A stretch of DNA of 42,498 bases from Anaerolineaceae bacterium UBA1363 (GCA_002306055.1 DBRR01000008.1:66800-109297), one strand, 5' to 3'. Positions 24,618 to 33,125 are shown, numbered from the stretch's first letter. Notes: generated by a model from the sequence alone, not told the origin. Program-made: numbers and translations.

Positions 24618-25314
24618 AAATCTAAAACTTCTCAGTTTCATAGCCCTCCTCCTGGTTCTGGCTGCTTTTGCCATGGTGATGTTTTACGCCCCCCTCGAGG
24701 TTAACATGGGCATCGTCCAAAAAGTGTTCTACTTTCATGTCAGTTCTGCTTGGGTTGGCATGCTGGCGTTCCTGGTTGCAGCGGTTTGCGGCATCCTTTA
24801 CCTCAACAAAAAACAGCTCAACTACGACTTCCTTGCATTTTCTGCAATAGAGATCGGTCTGCTTTTCACGGCGATTGCTACCTTTAGCGGCATGATCTGG
24901 GCAAAGCCTATTTGGAATACTTGGTGGACGTGGGATCCCCGCCTGACGACTATGACCATCATGGCCTTTACTTATATCGGCTACCTGCTATTACGGCGCG
25001 CGGTAGATAATCTCGAAAAACGAGCCCGTTTTAGCGCGGTCTATGCCATCATTGGTTTTGCCAGCGTCCCGCTCACCTTCTTTTCATCGCGCCTGATGCG
25101 CACTATTCACCCCACCATCTTTGGCGCTGATACTGGCGACATGGCTATGACCCCCGCTATGTACCAGACCATGGCTGCCAGCATTATTACTTTCACTGTC
25201 TTGTTTGCAGTCTTGCTCTGGCACCGCTCGATTCTGGCAGAGCGTGAATCCGAAGTTGAAACCCTCAGGGCACAAACCGAAACCCTCGAATTTGGAGAGG
25301 TGCAGGATGACTAA
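24601..25314 (+). CDS. ccmC: Haem delivery protein CcmC
   Basis: A 237-residue membrane protein that loads haem onto CcmE. Six helices and the WWD motif TWWTWDPRLTT (about residues 107-117) are visible, with flanking His in YFHVSSAWVGM and RLMRTIHP. The ATG at 24601 overlaps ccmB and fits the family's normal start; a longer in-frame extension upstream lies wholly inside ccmB and was rejected. Confidence 0.93.
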   Translation: MSFANKNLKLLSFIALLLVLAAFAMVMFYAPLEVNMGIVQKVFYFHVSSAWVGMLAFLVAAVCGILYLNKKQLNYDFLAFSAIEIGLLFTAIATFSGMIWAKPIWNTWWTWDPRLTTMTIMAFTYIGYLLLRRAVDNLEKRARFSAVYAIIGFASVPLTFFSSRLMRTIHPTIFGADTGDMAMTPAMYQTMAASIITFTVLFAVLLWHRSILAERESEVETLRAQTETLEFGEVQDD

Positions 25315-25447
25315 CCTTGCCTACTTTATTGCTGGCTACCTGGTGATTTTCGGCCTCCTCGGCGCCTATATCCTGCGCCTTATTACCCTCAAGAAGCGCT
25401 TGGAAAAAGAACGCATCGAACTCATCAACCATTGCAAAATGCCTTAA
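25307..25447 (+). CDS. ccmD: Small haem exporter protein CcmD
   Basis: A 46-residue protein with one membrane helix (AYFIAGYLVIFGLLGAYIL) followed by a basic stretch LKKRLEKERIEL, the CcmD pattern. Its ATG overlaps the end of ccmC by 8 nt, with GGAGAGG upstream. Last gene of the cluster. Confidence 0.85.
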   Translation: MTNLAYFIAGYLVIFGLLGAYILRLITLKKRLEKERIELINHCKMP

Positions 25448-25479
25448 GCTGGAAATTCCATCGTTGGGGAAAAAACGGG

Positions 25480-25511
25480 AACGGATCTGTTCAAACGGGT
25501 CCGTTTTTTTC
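25480..25511 (+). terminator. Terminator after ccmD
   Basis: Arms AACGGA and TCCGTT around a 13-nt loop, followed by a run of T to 25510, about 35 bp beyond ccmD. Confidence 0.78.
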
Positions 25512-25609
25512 GTTGATTTTTCATATAGAAAAGCCAGATTGAACCCTGTTAGGAAAGAAACAGGGCAGGAGCATAACCCCACCTATATTTGGAAAGTTTT
25601 ATTGCGGAG

Positions 25610-26095
25610 GAAGCAAGCCCCCTTCGAATGGCAAAATTTCCGGTCATCCGCAGAATTCCTTCCTTGAAGGGGAAAAACCGTACGGCTGGGCTTTAGTCCA
25701 ACCGTAGAATCTGCTCATGATGATATTGGCGGAGGGAGCAAGCCCCCTCCGTACGGAGGGGCTTTAATCCATCCGACTCATTGGCTGGAATAAGTAGTAG
25801 CGGTGGGGGTTTACCCCCACCGTACGGGGCAAACTTCGTACGGATGGTCTTTAATCCATCCGACTCTGGCTGGGATGGGTATTGGCGGTGGGAGTGAATC
25901 CCCACTGTACAGGGCAAACTTCGTATGGAGGGGCTTTAGTCCATCCGACTCTGGCTGGGATGGGTCTTGGCGGTGGGAGTAAACCTCCACCGTACGGGAC
26001 AAGCTTCGTATGGAGGGGCTTTAGTCCATCCGGCTCATCGGCTGGGATGGGTATTGGCTGTAGGAGTGAATCCCCTTCGTACAGACTTCGAAAAT
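25610..26095. repeat. Tandem 85-87 bp hairpin repeats
   Basis: CTTTARTCC-centred units recur at 25691, 25762, 25849, 25934 and 26019 (steps 71, 87, 85, 85). Each unit joins a hairpin of type GGTGGGAGT/CCCCACC with GTACGG, and a second element GGGGCTTTAGTCCATCCGACT. Inverted relatives lie at 1-165 and a distant one at 37310-37345. Short frames such as SDGLKPLRT arise from the repeat and are not taken as genes. Confidence 0.8.
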
Positions 26096-26101
26096 TACGG
26101 T

Positions 26102-26563
26102 TTATGGTTCGGTGGGGTAGCCAGCAGAGATTAGCGCTTCGTAGCCGCCCAGTACCGCTTCAACCTTGCGGTAACCGTCTTTCAACATGATGAACGCTGC
26201 ACCAGCGCTCGTGTTTTCAGCGGGTCAGGTGCAATAGGTGATGTACCAGGCGTCTTTATCAAGTGTATCAATCCAGGATTCTATTTCTGCATAGGGCATG
26301 CTGATACTTCCCAAGGCATGGCTGGCTTCGTACTGAGAAGCTGTGCGGGTATCTACGAGGATTGCTTCCTTTGCGTTAACTGCTGCGATCGCATCGACTG
26401 GGTCGATGCGCGGGACGTCAGATGCTGACATAATGATCGGGTTGCCAGTCTCCTTGCGAACCCCACGATAAATCATGAAACCAATCGCCAAGACAACGAT
26501 TACCCCTACCAGATAGATTGGCAGGAGATTGTTTTTCTTTTGCTGTGGGATTCTGCGTTTCAT
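26102..26563 (-). CDS. Membrane-anchored rhodanese, predicted selenoprotein (in-frame TGA)
   Basis: A 153-residue single-domain rhodanese with one N-terminal helix (LLPIYLVGVIVVLAIGFMIY), facing outward. The first part runs through LVDTRTASQYEASHALGSI to AWYITYCT, where TGA occurs (26227-26225). The same frame continues for 40 codons, PAENTSAGAAFIMLKDGY and VLGGYEALISAGYP, exactly the rest of a rhodanese. Relatives commonly read YCTCPAE here, so TGA replaces the second Cys (CxU). A hairpin at 26210-26192 fits a bacterial SECIS. selD lies 10 kb away. The ATG at 26563 has no Shine-Dalgarno but CATAAT seven bases upstream, so it may be leaderless. Divergent from the molybdenum hydroxylase. Confidence 0.8.
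26192..26210 (-). other. Candidate bacterial SECIS element (rhodanese)
   Basis: On the mRNA strand an 8-bp stem (GAGCGCUG and CAGCGUUC, one G-U pair) closes a GUG loop. The loop begins after 22 nt from the UGA, inside the 16-37 nt window described for bacterial SECIS elements, and has GU at its tip. Confidence 0.65.
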
Positions 26564-26709
26564 GGGTGGTATTATGGCATGGGTGATTGGGTATATCGAG
26601 GGTGTGTATAAGGTGGAAGGTAATTGGTAGATCCTCAAATAGACGCACTGTTGGACATTCTTTTTAACAAGTCCTTTATAATACTTTGAAACTCACCTGA
26701 GAGGGCAAC

Positions 26710-29523
26710 ATGCTCGAGATCAATGTTAACGGCGTTAGCTATTCATTGGACGAAGTGCCAGACGAAAAACTCAGTGATCTGCTGCGCCTAAGGCTGAAGC
26801 TGACAGGCACCAAGGTCGGCTGTGGTGAAGGACGCTGTGGTATCTGCACGGTGCTGATGGATGGCAAACCAGTGCGATCCTGCACCACTCGTGCGAGCAA
26901 AGCCCAGGGGAAGTCGATCCTCACCATCGAAGGATTGCGGGCGCTGAGACCAGTTGGGCGCCAGGATGAACGCGCGGACCTGCGTGCTCTGCATCCACTC
27001 CAGGAAGCCTTTATCACCCACGGTGCGATCCAATGCGGCTTTTGCACGCCAGGGCAGCTAATGCGTGCCCACGCGCTGCTGCTTGAAAATCCTGATCCAA
27101 CTGTGCGCGAGATACGTGAGGCAATGAATGAGGTAGTTTGCCGCTGCGGCAGTTACGAGGCCATCGCTTCAGCGATCCAGGCAGCAGCAAATTCCTTGCG
27201 GACAGGAAAAGCGGTGGAGCCAAGAGCGATTTCTTTGGGCGAGCAGGACCTGACCTATGTGGGCAAGCCAATCATCCGGCCCGACGCAGTAGCAAAGGCG
27301 ATCGGCGGGGCTAAATATACGGACGATTTTCAGTTTGAGGGCATGCTATTTGCGCGTGTACTCAGGGCAGGCATTCCCTCCGGGATCTTAAAAGAGCTGG
27401 ATGTAAGTGGAGCAACCCGGCTTCAAGGAGTCAGGGCCGTTTTAACCGCGGCTGACCTGAAGCATGAACGCCTCCACGGGGTTTATTCAAAAGACTGGCC
27501 GATCCTGGTGGGTGTTGGAGAACGGGTGAGATACGTAGGGGATGCCATCGCGATCGTGGCAGCGGACACACAAGCAATCGCGGATGAGGCTATCACCCTT
27601 ATCCGGAAGGTCATTGAACCCCGTCCGGTGGTAAGCAACCCGATGCAGGCGGCTCAACCGGACGTGGAAAAGGTGCATGAGAATGGGAATCTGCTCAAAA
27701 AAATCAAGGTTGGCAAGGGCGATCTGGATGCAGGTTTCGCCCAGTCTGACGTGATCGTGGAGCACACATTTTTCACGCCATTCATGGAGCATCTCTTCAT
27801 GGAACCGGAGTGTTCGATCGCGGTTCCCCGGGAAGATGGGGGCATGGACCTTTACGAAGGCTCTCAAATTCCCTACGAGGACCGCCGGCAAGTCGCCGAA
27901 GCCCTGGGTCTGGCACACGAGCGGGTACGCATCCGGGGTCAGAAAACCGGTGGCGCCTTTGGCGGAAAAGAAGATATCGCAGGGCAGATTCATGCTGCTT
28001 TGTTGGCACAAACAACCGGAAAGCCGGTGAAGTTGCTGTTCACGCGACGAGAAAGCATGATGGTGCACCCAAAACGCCATGCAACATGGACCAAGGTAAA
28101 GCTGGGTGCAAAGAAAAACGGGGAGCTGCAGGCAGCAAAGACCGAAATCTACGGCGATACTGGCGCTTATGCCTCACTGGGGGTAGCAGTAATGACCAGG
28201 GCGACGACCCATTCGTGCGGTCCATACGTCATTCCCAACACACTCTCGGAATGTTATGCGATGTATACCAATAACCCTCCTGCTGGAGCATTCAGGGGCT
28301 TTGGAGTGGTGCAGGCGATGTTTGGCATCGAATCAGCCATGGATATGCTGGCTGAGAAGCTCGGGATGGATCCTTTGGAGTTGCGTAAGTTGAATGCACT
28401 CCGCAAGGGATGCGAAACCAATACTGGGCACCGCCTGGATGAAAGCGCCGGGCTGCCTGAGTGCCTGGAAGCAGTTGAGAGGCGCCTTAAAGAACTCGGG
28501 GTTACGGAGCCATGGACGCCCCAGGAAGAAGAGCTTGATGGGCGGAGAATCATCACTTGCTGGGGGATGGCATCGGGATTCAAGAATACCGGGCTGGGAA
28601 CCGGTACGGATGACAGCAGTGGCGCAATCCTGCGGCTCCTACCGGCGGGCAGGCTGCAGATCATGACGGCTGCGTCGGAAGTGGGGCAGGGGATGAATGC
28701 TACGCTGCAGTTGATTGCCGCGGAAGTTTTGGGGATTGAGCCGGAGCATATCAACGTATACCTGATGGACACAGCGCAGACTCCGGATGGAGGGGCAACC
28801 ACCGCCAGCCGTCAGACTTACGTGACTGGCAATGCAGTGAAACACGCAGCGCTTGCATTAAGAGAACGCATTTCGACGTTGCTGAAAGCAAAGTTTGGTG
28901 GTGAAACGAGCGAGGTGCTGTTTGGTGCTGAAGCTGTAAGTATGGGGGGAGAACGACTTGGTTGGCAGGAAGTGTATGACTTGCTTGAGCAAAGCCCTGA
29001 AGGAACCTCGGTGGAAGTTCGCTACTCAGCGCCTCAGACTAATCCGCTGGAACTGGGGGGAAGAATCCACGTGGCATATGGGTTTGCAGCACAGGCAGTG
29101 AAAGTCAGCATCGACCTGGAAAACGGCGATGTGAAAATTCTGCAGGTGATCGTTGCGAGCGATGCCGGCAGAGTGATCAATCCGCTCGGATTCCAGTCGC
29201 AGGTGGAAGGGGGCATCGTGATGGGGGTGGGGCATGGACTGATGGAAGAGTTTAGAGTGGAAAACGGCATTGTTTTGAGCGATCGGATGGCAAGATACGA
29301 AATTCCGCGCATGAAAGACAGCCCACTTGTAGAATCGCTGATCGTGGAAGATCCAACTTCTGAAGGACCATTCGGGGCGAAGGGCATTGGAGAGTTGGTT
29401 TGCGTCCCCACCCCACCGGCGATTGCGAATGCTGTCTATAACGCGATTGGTCTGCGAGTGGATAGCCTGCCTGTCAGGAAGGATAAGATCAAAACCTGGT
29501 TGGAAAGCCAAAGACCAGATTAG
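26710..29523 (+). CDS. Molybdenum hydroxylase, aldehyde oxidoreductase (Mop) type
   Basis: A 937-residue single-chain member of the xanthine oxidase family. Residues 1-160 bind two [2Fe-2S] clusters: C38, C43, C46, C58 and C108, C111, C143, C145. The remainder binds the molybdopterin: TGGAFGGKED, PAGAFRGFG, EVGQGMNA and the catalytic glutamate E895 in GAKGIGE. There is no FAD domain and no FAD-subunit gene beside it, as in the 907-residue Desulfovibrio gigas aldehyde oxidoreductase, so electrons probably go to a flavodoxin or ferredoxin. The fused selenium-dependent xanthine dehydrogenase family has a similar layout and cannot be excluded. Substrate unknown. Confidence 0.87.
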   Translation: MLEINVNGVSYSLDEVPDEKLSDLLRLRLKLTGTKVGCGEGRCGICTVLMDGKPVRSCTTRASKAQGKSILTIEGLRALRPVGRQDERADLRALHPLQEAFITHGAIQCGFCTPGQLMRAHALLLENPDPTVREIREAMNEVVCRCGSYEAIASAIQAAANSLRTGKAVEPRAISLGEQDLTYVGKPIIRPDAVAKAIGGAKYTDDFQFEGMLFARVLRAGIPSGILKELDVSGATRLQGVRAVLTAADLKHERLHGVYSKDWPILVGVGERVRYVGDAIAIVAADTQAIADEAITLIRKVIEPRPVVSNPMQAAQPDVEKVHENGNLLKKIKVGKGDLDAGFAQSDVIVEHTFFTPFMEHLFMEPECSIAVPREDGGMDLYEGSQIPYEDRRQVAEALGLAHERVRIRGQKTGGAFGGKEDIAGQIHAALLAQTTGKPVKLLFTRRESMMVHPKRHATWTKVKLGAKKNGELQAAKTEIYGDTGAYASLGVAVMTRATTHSCGPYVIPNTLSECYAMYTNNPPAGAFRGFGVVQAMFGIESAMDMLAEKLGMDPLELRKLNALRKGCETNTGHRLDESAGLPECLEAVERRLKELGVTEPWTPQEEELDGRRIITCWGMASGFKNTGLGTGTDDSSGAILRLLPAGRLQIMTAASEVGQGMNATLQLIAAEVLGIEPEHINVYLMDTAQTPDGGATTASRQTYVTGNAVKHAALALRERISTLLKAKFGGETSEVLFGAEAVSMGGERLGWQEVYDLLEQSPEGTSVEVRYSAPQTNPLELGGRIHVAYGFAAQAVKVSIDLENGDVKILQVIVASDAGRVINPLGFQSQVEGGIVMGVGHGLMEEFRVENGIVLSDRMARYEIPRMKDSPLVESLIVEDPTSEGPFGAKGIGELVCVPTPPAIANAVYNAIGLRVDSLPVRKDKIKTWLESQRPD

Positions 29524-29611
29524 CAAAAAGGGGAAGACTGGCATTCATATTGCAACGGATGAGTTGACTATTCTCGCAAAATGAGGAGGTCTACCTAAAG
29601 CAGGAGGCAGT

Positions 29612-30730
29612 ATGAGCAGAGCATTTGGAATCGACATCAGCAAATACCAGTCCAGTCAGGATGGCAGCAAAAAAATGGACTTCACCGCAGTGCAAAATCA
29701 CGCGGAGGAAGTCACATTTATCGCAGCCAGGGCAGGTATATCGTGGGGATATACCGATCCGATGTTCCATCATTACTGGAACGAGATGGCGCGGATCAAA
29801 GTAATGCGCATAGCTTATCATGTGATTTACTTCGGGGAGAGTGCTCTAGCGCAAATGGATTCGTTGTTCAAACTGCTGGATGGCAGGGCTAATTTTGCTT
29901 ACGACCGCATCGCGCTCGACCTGGAAGTGGCGGGTATCAACACACGAAGCCGAATTACAGCCACGACCCAAAAGTGCCTGGATATTTGCAGGGCCAGGAC
30001 CGGGTTCTTTCCAATTGTGTATTCGCGAGCGACCTGGGTAAACACCTATCTGTCGGTAGCTGATTTACCAACGCTGGACTGGTGGCTGGCGACCTATCGC
30101 AAACCCCTGGTATCGCCTTTTTATACCCAGGAGCACGATGGTCCGCCCTATCTGCCAAAAGGCGTAAGCACTTATCTGATCCACCAGACAGGTGACCGCT
30201 GCAAATCGATCGGTGGCGTGAGCCATTACATGGATTACAACCGCTGGAACGGTGAAAAAGCGGATGTCTTGCGATACTTCGGAAATCCGACGGGAGATAC
30301 CTTACCACCAGAAAACAAGGTTTTGTTCACCGCAAAGTGCATTGTAAGCGCGCTTTACAAGCGCAGTGGTCCGGGACCTGCTTTCCAGGTGGTTGGCAAC
30401 CTGCACCTGGGCGACGTGGTGTCAGTTTATGAGGTTAATGACGGCTGGTATCGGATCGATCCAACCGCGCAATTATGGTGTTCGGGTAAGAGCACCTATC
30501 TGCAGCGATTGAATGACACTCCACCAACAGAAGAGGTCCTGTTCAAAGCCCAATGCATCGTTTCAGCATTATTCAAACGCGAAGGACCTGGTAAAAACAA
30601 TAAGATCATCGGCAATCTGATCAGAGATGATGTGGTGTCCGTTTATGAGGTAAAGGATGGTTGGTACCGCATCGAACCAGGACAGAGCGTCTGGTGTTCG
30701 GGCGCCAGCCAATACATGCGGACAATATAG
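29612..30730 (+). CDS. GH25 muramidase with two SH3-like repeats
   Basis: A 372-residue cell-wall hydrolase cutting between MurNAc and GlcNAc. The GH25 barrel occupies residues 1-215: FGIDISKYQ with D8, and IALDLEVAG with D103 and E105, the catalytic acids. Two SH3-type repeats follow (about 236-300 and 308-372); both read roughly KCIVSALYKR...GD(V)VSVYEV-DGWYRI...WCSG. There is no signal peptide, so export needs a holin or lysis, as for phage endolysins, although no other phage gene is near. GGAGG lies about seven bases before the ATG. Confidence 0.88.
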   Translation: MSRAFGIDISKYQSSQDGSKKMDFTAVQNHAEEVTFIAARAGISWGYTDPMFHHYWNEMARIKVMRIAYHVIYFGESALAQMDSLFKLLDGRANFAYDRIALDLEVAGINTRSRITATTQKCLDICRARTGFFPIVYSRATWVNTYLSVADLPTLDWWLATYRKPLVSPFYTQEHDGPPYLPKGVSTYLIHQTGDRCKSIGGVSHYMDYNRWNGEKADVLRYFGNPTGDTLPPENKVLFTAKCIVSALYKRSGPGPAFQVVGNLHLGDVVSVYEVNDGWYRIDPTAQLWCSGKSTYLQRLNDTPPTEEVLFKAQCIVSALFKREGPGKNNKIIGNLIRDDVVSVYEVKDGWYRIEPGQSVWCSGASQYMRTI

Positions 30731-30844
30731 ACTTCTCAAGAAGTGAAAATAAACCTACAAGAGAATACTTTATGACCCTGTGACCCGGAAAACAAGGTTT
30801 TTCCCCGATCAAGGGCCAAAAAAATATTCTGGAATAACAAGATT

Positions 30845-30872
30845 AGACGATTAATCCAAGACGATTAATCCA
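30845..30872. repeat. Tandem 14-bp repeat upstream of the MarR gene
   Basis: AGACGATTAATCCA occurs twice without a gap. Each copy contains the palindrome GATTAATC, so two sites lie 14 bp apart, 36-64 bp upstream of the -35 element. This is a plausible operator. Confidence 0.55.
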
Positions 30873-30908
30873 CCCTGCTAAAAATAGCCTATAATAAATA
30901 ATAAGGTG

Positions 30909-30936
30909 TTGACAACAAAGAGTATAGCGTTAAAAT
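30909..30936 (+). promoter_or_regulatory. Promoter of the MarR gene
   Basis: TTGACA (30909-30914), 16 bp, TAAAAT (30931-30936), 17 bp before the ATG. Confidence 0.7.
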
Positions 30937-30952
30937 AGTTGAGGCGTAAACT

Positions 30953-31423
30953 ATGCTCTCAAATGGATTAATAATGAAACAGACCAAATTCGAGCTGTAT
31001 GAATCGCTTAAGTCGATTTTTCTCCATATCGACAATCACGAGAAGGTATTTCTCGGTCAATATGGATTGAATGTTCCTCGTTTTTACGTACTTATGCATG
31101 TTGAGAATAACCCAGGAATCAATTACATTCTCCTGAGTGAGCTACTGCTCTGCACAAAGAGCAACACGACACGCGTGGTCAGGGGGATGCAGAAAGATGG
31201 TCTGATCAACCGTGAAGTAGATCCCAATGATCGGCGCAGTTATCGGCTCACCTTGAGCAAAGCAGGCCGCGATTTGTTTAACCGTGTTTACCCCGACTAC
31301 AAAATGCTAGTTGATGGGTTAATGTCCAAGCTTGATAAGGCAAAACTCGAAGATTACCTTAAAGCAAGCTCAGAAATTGAAAACACCCTGACCCCTAACC
31401 GGGTGGAACCAATCCCAAGTTAA
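30953..31423 (+). CDS. MarR-family transcriptional regulator
   Basis: A 156-residue winged-helix dimer. The recognition region reads LLLCTKSNTTRVVRGMQKDGLI and the wing DPNDRRSYRLTLSKAGRDLF, as in MarR proteins. The ATG at 30953 has GAGG eight bases upstream; an internal ATG at 30974 has none. It lies 81 bp before malE on the same strand and may control the maltose-type importer, itself, or both. The tandem GATTAATC sites upstream are the best operator candidates. The ligand is unknown. Confidence 0.88.
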   Translation: MLSNGLIMKQTKFELYESLKSIFLHIDNHEKVFLGQYGLNVPRFYVLMHVENNPGINYILLSELLLCTKSNTTRVVRGMQKDGLINREVDPNDRRSYRLTLSKAGRDLFNRVYPDYKMLVDGLMSKLDKAKLEDYLKASSEIENTLTPNRVEPIPS

Positions 31424-31504
31424 TCTCACCGGGCAGGAGATCAGGATGCAAAGAAAAAAACCTGGCAATAATGCCAAATCAATTCTATCTAAAAGGAGAA
31501 AGAA

Positions 31505-33055
31505 ATGAAGAAAAGCTATATTTTGATTGCAATCGCATTGGTTGCAACTCTGTTGCTCGGTGCCTGCGGCACTCCAACAGAGACCCCTATCGCTACGGAA
31601 CCTCCAGTGGTTGAAGAACCCACCGAAGTTCCCGCCACCGAAGTCCCAACTGAGGCTCCCGTGGAAGAACCTGTGGCCACCCTGCGTATTTGGGCTGATG
31701 AACAGCGCGCCCCCGTCCTGAGTGAACTCGGCGCCCAGTTCAAAGCAGAATACAATGTGGATGTAGTGGTTGAGAACATCTCCGGCATCCGCGATCAATT
31801 CCTCGTGGCTGCCCCCGCTGGCGAAGGTCCGGACATCATCGTGCTTGCTCACGACCAACTGCCTGCCCTCATCGCATCTGGTCTGATCGCTGAGATCGAC
31901 CTCGGCGCCAAAGCTGCAGATTTCGACCCCGAATCCCTGAAAGCTTTCACCTACGAAGGCAAACTCTACGGTATGCCCTATGCCCGTGAGAACCTCGGCT
32001 TTTTCTACAATGCCGACCTGGTCGAAGAAGTCCCTACCACCTGGCAGGAAGTCTATGACATCTCCAAGGCCCTGATCGATGAAGGTAAAGTTCAATATGG
32101 TATAGTATTGGGCGGCCCTTCCTATGATGCCTATCCCTGGATGACCTCTCAGGGCGGTTACGTTTTCGGCATTGACGAAAACGGCGACTACGACCCCACC
32201 GATATTGGTGTTGGTTCTGAAGGCATGATCAAATTCGGTGAAATGGCTCTGCAGTGGAAGAACGACGGTATCCTTTCCGATAACCTCGACAACACCACCG
32301 CCAAATCCATGTTCCGCAATGGTGACGTTGCCTTCTTTATGAACGGTCCATGGGAAATCAATAACCTGAAAGCATCCGGTTTGAACTTCGGCATCGCCAA
32401 ATTCCCCGATGGTGGCTATCCCTTCCTGGGTGTCCAGGGCTTTGCAGTCAATGCAATGTCCGAGAACGTTCTGCTTGCACAGTCCTTCCTGACCGAATTC
32501 GTCGCAACTGAAGACGCTATGCTTGCTCTCTACGAAGCCGATCCCCGTGTTCCTGCTTATCTGCCCGCTGCAGCTAAGATCGACGATCCTTACCTGAAGG
32601 CAATTGCCGAAGCTGGTGAAAACGCCAAACCCATGCCCGCCATCCCCGAAATGGGTGCTGTCTGGTCTGACTGGGGCAATGCCCTCATCTTCATCTTCGA
32701 CGGTTCCAAGACCCCTGAACAGGCATACACCGATGCCGCCAGAAATATCCAGATTGCCATTTCTTCCAAGGGTATGGTCAACGTTCCTGGTTCTTACCAG
32801 ACCAAAGTTGGCTGCGCCTCTGACTGGATGCCTTACTGCGCTCAGACCGCTTTGACCTTGGGCGAAGATGGTAAGTACACTGGCACCTTCACCATCCCCG
32901 CTGGCGACTACGAATGCAAAGTTGCCCTCGACGGTGGCTGGGCAACCTCTTACGGTGACGGAGATGCCAACTACAAGTTTACGGTTACTGCTGATGGCGA
33001 GGTAACCTTTATCTTCGATCCCGAGACACACGAACTCGAGATCATAACTCCGTAA
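31505..33055 (+). CDS. malE: Maltodextrin-type ABC substrate-binding lipoprotein with C-terminal X25-like domain
   Basis: A 516-residue lipoprotein: signal peptide and lipobox LLLGAC (Cys near 22), a Pro/Thr/Glu-rich linker (TETPIATEPPVVEEPTE), then a family 1 sugar-binding fold (residues 58-425) with MPYARENLGFFYN and PWEINNLKASGL. Unusually, residues 425-516 form an added domain, GSYQTKVGCASDWMPYC...YTGTFTIPAGDYECKVAL, resembling the X25 module of pullulanases. It could help hold starch-like polymers near the importer. AAAGGAG precedes the ATG. It is followed by malF and malG. Confidence 0.9.
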   Translation: MKKSYILIAIALVATLLLGACGTPTETPIATEPPVVEEPTEVPATEVPTEAPVEEPVATLRIWADEQRAPVLSELGAQFKAEYNVDVVVENISGIRDQFLVAAPAGEGPDIIVLAHDQLPALIASGLIAEIDLGAKAADFDPESLKAFTYEGKLYGMPYARENLGFFYNADLVEEVPTTWQEVYDISKALIDEGKVQYGIVLGGPSYDAYPWMTSQGGYVFGIDENGDYDPTDIGVGSEGMIKFGEMALQWKNDGILSDNLDNTTAKSMFRNGDVAFFMNGPWEINNLKASGLNFGIAKFPDGGYPFLGVQGFAVNAMSENVLLAQSFLTEFVATEDAMLALYEADPRVPAYLPAAAKIDDPYLKAIAEAGENAKPMPAIPEMGAVWSDWGNALIFIFDGSKTPEQAYTDAARNIQIAISSKGMVNVPGSYQTKVGCASDWMPYCAQTALTLGEDGKYTGTFTIPAGDYECKVALDGGWATSYGDGDANYKFTVTADGEVTFIFDPETHELEIITP

Positions 33056-33067
33056 TCTCGTGTTTCA

Positions 33068-33096
33068 AGAGGAGTCCGGTTTTGCCGGACTCCTCT
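33068..33096 (+). terminator. Intercistronic hairpin between malE and malF
   Basis: A perfect 12-bp stem (AGAGGAGTCCGG and complement) with a TTTTG loop, without a T-run after it. Such a hairpin could protect malE mRNA and partly stop transcription, giving more binding protein than permease. Confidence 0.65.
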
Positions 33097-33125
33097 CATT
33101 ATTCTTTGGAAAGGAGAGGCAGTGA

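Noticed and set aside
25610..26095. CRISPR array or coding repeats
   Set aside because: The whole 85-87 bp unit is conserved rather than alternating repeat and unique spacer, and the short frames across it are by-products of the repeat.
29612..30730. GH25 gene as evidence of a prophage
   Set aside because: No other phage gene flanks it, and SH3-tailed GH25 proteins also occur as ordinary bacterial genes.
31370..33031. 553-codon minus-strand frame across malE
   Set aside because: It is the mirror of malE, whose signal peptide, motifs and ribosome site are clear.
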